Assembly (NCBI GenBank): GCA_010094025.1
Contig: ML991802.1
Coordinates: 62,001-126,000, forward strand
Source: Viridothelium virens
Lineage: Eukaryota; Ascomycota; Dothideomycetes; Trypetheliales; Trypetheliaceae
DNA length: 64,000 bases
Direction: 5' to 3'
The notes under the pieces are model-generated. The model did not search any database. It was not told where the DNA came from and saw nothing but the letters and a program-made list of their open reading frames with translations. The first letter of the stretch is position 1; each line of letters starts with the position of its first letter. Positions 59,301-64,000 of this stretch are shown one piece after another. The position numbers and the translations under genes are program-made.

Positions 59301-59959
59301 GCAACAACCATATGGACAGCCGATACATGCTCCATACGGCATGAGCCCTGGCAACCATCACGTTCAGTATCGAGCCGCACCTCAGCCTCAATTCATTCAT
59401 CCTCAGGGTGCGCCCATGGGCGGACAACTGATGGTTCAGCAACCATCAGCAGGTTCTTTCGTCCCTGGAATGCCTGGGATGCCAATGTTTGCGCCAATGC
59501 CAGCAAATGCTCAACAGCATTATGGCGGACCTCCGCCACCGAGTGGATATCCAAGTCCTCGGCCTGCGCCTATGAGCCATCAAGGCAGTCAGCAAGGCCA
59601 TGGCCCTCCACAACAAGTCATTTACATGCAAGCTCCGCAGCATGGTGGCCCACCACCCATGATGTATCCACAGCATCCTGGGGCAAGTATGTGCAAGCAC
59701 CCTCGCACACGCAATAAGTTCTCCGAATCAAAGTAAGACTGACAAGAATTCAGTGACCCCAATGCGAGGGTATCCGCCGCAACCGCACTATGCGCCAAGC
59801 CCACATCAACAGCATCAGTACCCCATGGCTCAGCATCGAGGCGGGCCCAGCGCCAACTATCAACAACATATGGGCACGGCACACGCGACGGCCCAGCAAG
59901 GCCCGCCACCAGTCATGGCTGCTGGACCGATGGCTGGTCACGGTGACGACAACAAATGA
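56301..59959 (+). CDS. PBP1: Ataxin-2 / Pbp1 homologue (LSm, LsmAD, PAM2-like)
   Basis: Six exons (56301-56398, 56612-56813, 56905-57175, 57229-57589, 57642-59686, 59754-59959; all phases agree) encode 1060 residues. Pbp1/ataxin-2 binds poly(A)-binding protein and RNA, promotes stress-granule assembly and modulates polyadenylation. The LSm domain covers about 88-185 (MILYMMANFT, GMLSTLTMKTGEQFTGVFSG, SDPHYILKMVK). The LsmAD domain follows (FRTDADISG, RNLQRWEPG, NERLYGVTTSYDENLYTTTI, YSQMAAKAEKLAREIEG). A PAM2-like motif lies near residue 650 (LRAGAKPFEFRPNPAAS). The rest is Gln/Pro/Met-rich and disordered, ending in GPMAGHGDDNK. Intron 1 is long (213 nt) and could hide alternative splicing. 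The final short exon restores the Met/Pro-rich tail after a frame that would otherwise stop early. Confidence 0.93.
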
Positions 59960-62385
59960 AAGACATGGATGACCATCTACGTATAGATGTATCCGTCACT
60001 TACGTAGCTTGGTTGGGATTTTCCCCTCTCTATTGCGTCGACACTTGCTCCTGGCTTTGCCTTTTGCGAGCAACACACTAAGTACGCTTCTTTGCTTCCA
60101 CAGACTCCCTATTCTCACGCAGTCCAGTTGGCTGCGCATTCTCTTGAGGGGGCCTGGGTATCATTAACCATCGGACCACAGGCCGAACTCAAGCGGAAAC
60201 AAAGCAAAAGGAAAGAAAACCCATTCGGCCTTGCTAACTCGCCGTGCAGTAGTTAGACTGAATTTTCTGTGCATCCCGATCCAACCCGCGTGCACTTTAG
60301 TGGCCCCGTAGTGATGAATGAAGAGGTCGAGAAATGGAGCTCGATGTGTGCCTAGGCGGGGTCATATGGTTGTGGGGATGACGGGATCTGCTACGAAGCG
60401 TGGGAGGATGGGAACTGGGCGGTATGGTAGTGATTTTATCATATGCATCGAATACAGAGGAGCGAAGTAGTCGAGGTATAACAGAATGAGCATGCTACAA
60501 CATACTAGCATGTGCTATCCAACACATGAACTTCTTTTTGCTGTGACATGGTCGGAGAAGAATGCTTAGGAGTGCATAAGAATGCCGAGAGCCTTTAGCA
60601 CAAGGCTTCCTGGACTTAGTGTTATTACCTCATCTCCGTCCACTCCCCTTGAATGTTTAGTAACTTGGTGGTACTTCTTGATAATCACGTCCCCCGGAAC
60701 AAAAGGAGCATTGCACAGCCTTCTTGCGCGTACTCACCCGTCCAGGACAATACCTGGACCACGCCTGTTGTCTTGAGGCACGAAACCCTACGTCGCGCAC
60801 TCACGAGCTGGTAGTCCTCACCGCGACTCGCTCGCCTCTACTAAGACCGCTCACAAGACTCGGCCGAAGGGTGGTACAACAGCAGGCAACATCGGATCCG
60901 AGTATCGGTGCCAACTCTTACCCTGCGCCCGTTCTCGCTCTCTTGCTCATGGTGGATCCACCACATGGGCTGTTGCATCTGGTAAAAGGTAGGTAACATC
61001 GGCGAGTTGTAATTACCGACTGGTTTATCTCCTACGCCCGAGCTGAAGGCCGAGACCTATGGCGGTACGGAGTACATAGCTGGAGAACGAGGTATACCTA
61101 GGGCTAAAGCTGGAGGCTACTTCACCTCTTCGCATCTACAGAACTGTTGCATGGGTGCTCCCAGACCTGGTCGCCACGTGGACGAGGGAAGGGATAAGCG
61201 AAAGGAATTCGCGAGGAGCTGCGAATCTGGAGGGGATCCGGAAGGATTCGAGGCAAGATGTAGGAGTTTATTTTTGGACATGGGTAAAAAACAAAAGAAA
61301 AAAACCTGGATGAGTTGGTGTCTTTCTGCCCTGTTTCGGGGTCAAGTGGTTCCAACTGTACGAATGTCCATACTGCCAAGTTTGTATTGCCCACGCCCGT
61401 GTCTCCTCGCCCGGTCGGATTATGCCTATCCTCAAACTCGACATGTACGGAGTACACTCTCCTTATCATTCAGAGCAATCCAATAAAGCCCCAGCTCTAG
61501 CTGCAGCCGTATTTTCAGCTATCGCATACGATCCAATTGACAGGTACGGAGTGCTCCGTACATACGATGTTGTTCGGGTTCCAAGCGTTCGGGACCAGCC
61601 GGGCTTCCATCTAGCTCAACAAAGCTAATGATGCAACACTCCCGCACACGAGGAAGCCAATCCAGCACGCGAGCCTAAATTCGCCAGATCTACAATAGTC
61701 GACGCCTCAGCCGGTGAGCTCCGTCCGGTCCCCGACCAAGCCGCCGAACGCCCGACCTCGCATGATCATGGCATGGCGTGCATGGATGCGCTTGGGGTAA
61801 GAGGATTGCAGATGCAGATGTGAGTCAATGGATGGATTTGTATGCAAAAGTTTTATGCTCCCATGTTCCTGTTGTAAGCTGCATCGAGTCAGGCAGGCGC
61901 ACAAGCCTTGTTATTTACTTTATTGACAGGCCAGGGGGAGAACGTGGACAAGGGTGGGGAGAAAAAAAAAAAAAAAAAGGAGACCACAGCAGGGTAATGG
62001 GAGTTTTGCGGCATGAAAGCCGGATGTAGTGGCACATGCATAGAGATATTTATTATCATTACTATACTAGGGAACAGATTGGTACGTGAGGCGGAAACGA
62101 CGCCCCAAAGTCTGTGGGTGCTGTAAGAGGAGCGGAGAAAACGAGATGAGTCTTTCCCTTTTCCTGCGCCATTTTCGTGTTGCCTTGTATCTTCAGAACC
62201 TCTATCGATGTACCGAACAAATGATACTATATACTTGTTGTGGACCCCGGGGCCTGTATACATCGGGCGTCCCATAGCAAAAGCTCGACCGACATACTCC
62301 GACAACGTGCAGAGATAACCAACCATCAGCGGCCGTGAAAATGAAAAGAATGAGCGGTCAGGTCCATGCTGTGGAACGAAGAGGC
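59960..62385. other. Large gene-free region with palindromes
   Basis: About 2.4 kb between convergent genes. No coding sequence is supported. It contains several CGGAGTAC-type palindromes (61067-61561) and a poly-A run (61963-61977). The right end should be the 3' untranslated region of the secreted-protein gene. Confidence 0.55.
61544..61561. repeat. GTACGGAG..CTCCGTAC palindrome
   Basis: GTACGGAG-TG-CTCCGTAC is a perfect 8-bp inverted repeat with a 2-base centre. About 95 bp upstream, 61449-61460 (GGAGT-AC-ACTCC) is another, preceded by TACGG. TACGGAGTAC also occurs near 61067. They share their core with the palindrome at 47520. Confidence 0.8.
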
Positions 62386-63796
62386 TCAGATGATAGTACC
62401 GCCAATAGCTCTGCAGTGCGACGCAGTGGCAGACGGTGTAACCTCGGTAGTGATGGTGACGCTGCATCTTAGTTAGCCACGTGTGCCAAGTATGTAAGGA
62501 TCTGTGATATTGAATCAGGGAAGATAGACGTTGTGTAACATACGTTTGTGTAAGGCCCTTCGTAACCCAGCTCGTCGCGATCGCAATCTTGGTCTTGGTC
62601 TTGGTAGGGGTGGGAGCTGTAATCGTGACCACTGGAGCCGTGGTTTTCCCATTGACGACAGTGATCGGGGCGGGAGTGACAGTGGAGGTGGTAGTGACGG
62701 CAGCATAGACGGTAGCTGTCGTGGCAGACGCAGTGCTGGTTGACGTAGTTGTGACCCAGTCGGCGGTGTTCGTGTCCGTTATGGTCGTGACGGTCTGGTC
62801 GACACCCCGCTTTTCGATATCAGCAAATCTAGCACCACGAGCGGCGATCTTGGCCTTGCGCTCAGAAATGCGCTGTTCGGCGTCCAGAGGAACACGGCGA
62901 TCTACACGGCTCCTTCGCTTGATGGCAACTGCTGCACTAGCAGAGGGACTGCTGCTTTGGAGAGCAGCGGCAGTAATGAGTGTAGGCGTGATTGTAGCCG
63001 TGGGATCGGCGGTTTGAGGCTTGATAGGTGCCTTGCAAGATGCTGTCTTGGTGGCAGTAGCTTTAGCAATACTGAGGGTCCACTTCGTCGGGTGAAGAGT
63101 TAGAAGGGTAATTGTCTTAGTAGATGTTACTGCAGCAGGGGTGACAGTTGTTGTTGGTTTAACAGTGGTGGATGGCTGGGTCACAGTAGAGGGAGCAAGG
63201 GTAGTCGTCGTCGTATCAGTCGTTGTGCTCGTGACATTTACAAGCGGCGTGACGGCAACAGGAACAGTGACTGTCGGGGTAAAGGTGGTAGTTTGCTGAG
63301 GGCCAACGGAAAGATGGAAATCTCTTTCGTAAGCTATAGGTTCTGCGTTGCCGTTGTTGCTTAAAATGATGATAGACCAGTCCCCTGAGTAAAGTTGGTC
63401 CTTCTCTATGGGACTGCGTTTGTCAGCCCGATACTCAAAGTAAATTTTTCGTTATCATTCGCTCACCAAGTGGACAGCTGCGGAGTATCATCTGGGGTTA
63501 GAGGAGTATCTGTACATAGATACTCGTCTCCCTGTGGATCGACAAAGATATTGTTTGCAACATCGCTCTGGCAGCCTGTCATAGAGAATTAGGTCATGTA
63601 TTGGCACGAATCCACAAGGGCAAGGCATCATACCCTCAAACTCGGAGACAAACGTGAAATTATCCTGAGAAAGAGAGTTCTGGAAATAAGATCCACCGTC
63701 CTGAAAGTCCATCCCGAATGAAATACAGTCTGCCAGAGCTCTGGCGCTGAGCAGACCCAGCGCCACAATGGCATTGGCTGAAGCAGAAGAGTACAT
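62386..63796 (-). CDS. Secreted Thr-rich protein with conserved N-terminal cysteine domain
   Basis: Exons 63796-63634, 63575-63467, 63413-62544 and 62467-62386 (phases 1, 2, 2) encode 407 residues. The start gives a signal peptide (MYSSASANAIVALGLLSARA). The N-terminal domain (about 22-125) has motifs I recall from a family widespread in Pezizomycotina: DCISFGMDFQDGGSYFQN, SEFEGCQSDVANNIFVDPQG, DEYLCTDTPLTPDDTPQLST, CPIEKDQLYSGDWSIIILSN. Four cysteines suggest two disulfides. A Thr/Val/Pro-rich region follows, probably O-glycosylated. In its middle are dibasic clusters (KRRSRVDRR; FADIEKR before GVDQT) that look like Kex2 sites, so the protein may be cut into two parts. The tail (CSVTITTEVTPSATASHCRA) has two more Cys and no GPI signal. 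It is probably a cell-surface protein; its biochemical role is unknown. Confidence 0.82.
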
Positions 63797-64000
63797 GGTG
63801 TAGATATTAAGATAACAGACCCTTTGATATCAGAACAAAGGAAAGCTCCAAAGTGTAAACAACGAATGGAAGGAGATCGGGGATCCTTAGGGGCGATAAT
63901 CTCTCATGCATATGTGCGGGTATCGCGGACTATATGAGTTCAAGAGCACAAGATAGTCTGACAAAAAAGGATCCACCAACATACGAGCCAGGCAACTATA
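63797..64000. other. Upstream flank of secreted-protein gene
   Basis: This should be the promoter and leader of the minus-strand gene starting at 63796. No further feature can be called in 204 bases. Confidence 0.5.

Overview
The window reads as nuclear DNA of a filamentous ascomycete (Pezizomycotina). Genes carry short spliceosomal introns (about 45-85 nt) with GT..AG ends and CTAAC/CTGAC-type branch points. The gene set is typical of that group: fungal Cdc4 with a poly-Thr N-terminus, Bud6, a Zn2Cys6 regulator, a QutR-like protein, a DUF7598 membrane protein and Ser/Thr-rich secreted proteins. I recognise no intact transposon, virus-like element, CRISPR array or canonical tRNA. Species cannot be fixed from the sequence alone.

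Layout. 1-5 kb: a small secreted repeat protein (944-1646, +), a tiny SERF/4F5 gene (2082-2450, -) and a DUF7598 membrane protein (3538-4548, +), followed by a gene-free stretch with a MITE-like inverted repeat and a tRNA-like/SINE-like segment. 5.5-13.5 kb: a lysine-rich coiled-coil protein (-), the GINS subunit Psf2 (-) divergent from the glucosyltransferase Alg10 (+), and a seven-exon Zn2Cys6 transcription factor (-). 15-26 kb: a QutR-like pseudo-enzyme (-), dynactin p27 (-) divergent from an LRR protein (+), and an F-box-like gene (+) whose 3' half is hard to model. 28-38 kb: a Ser/Thr/Ala-rich secreted protein (+), Hsp90 co-chaperone Aha1 (+), a 2H phosphoesterase (-) and Cdc4 (-). 39-47 kb: meiotic HORMA protein Hop1 (+), a long disordered protein (+) and the complex I 51-kDa subunit (-). 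47.8-64 kb: an FHS-family sugar transporter (-), Bud6 (-), ataxin-2/Pbp1 (+) and a secreted protein with a conserved cysteine-bearing N-terminal domain (-).

The genes are mostly unrelated housekeeping functions in ordinary fungal order: replication (Psf2), cell-cycle proteolysis (Cdc4), meiosis (Hop1), ER glycosylation (Alg10), polarity (Bud6), dynein transport (p27), respiration (NUO51), mRNP assembly (Pbp1) and chaperoning (Aha1). They do not form a biosynthetic cluster. The less ordinary items are the QutR-like protein (dehydroquinase-like residues kept, shikimate-dehydrogenase residues lost, no P-loop domain), three secreted low-complexity proteins, short palindromes built on CGGAGTAC, a direct-repeat pair near 47.3 kb and the tRNA-like segment near 5.1 kb. 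I found no convincing new multi-gene system. Exon coordinates were worked out by hand from splice signals, reading-frame continuity and remembered family conservation; no alignment or transcript data were used.
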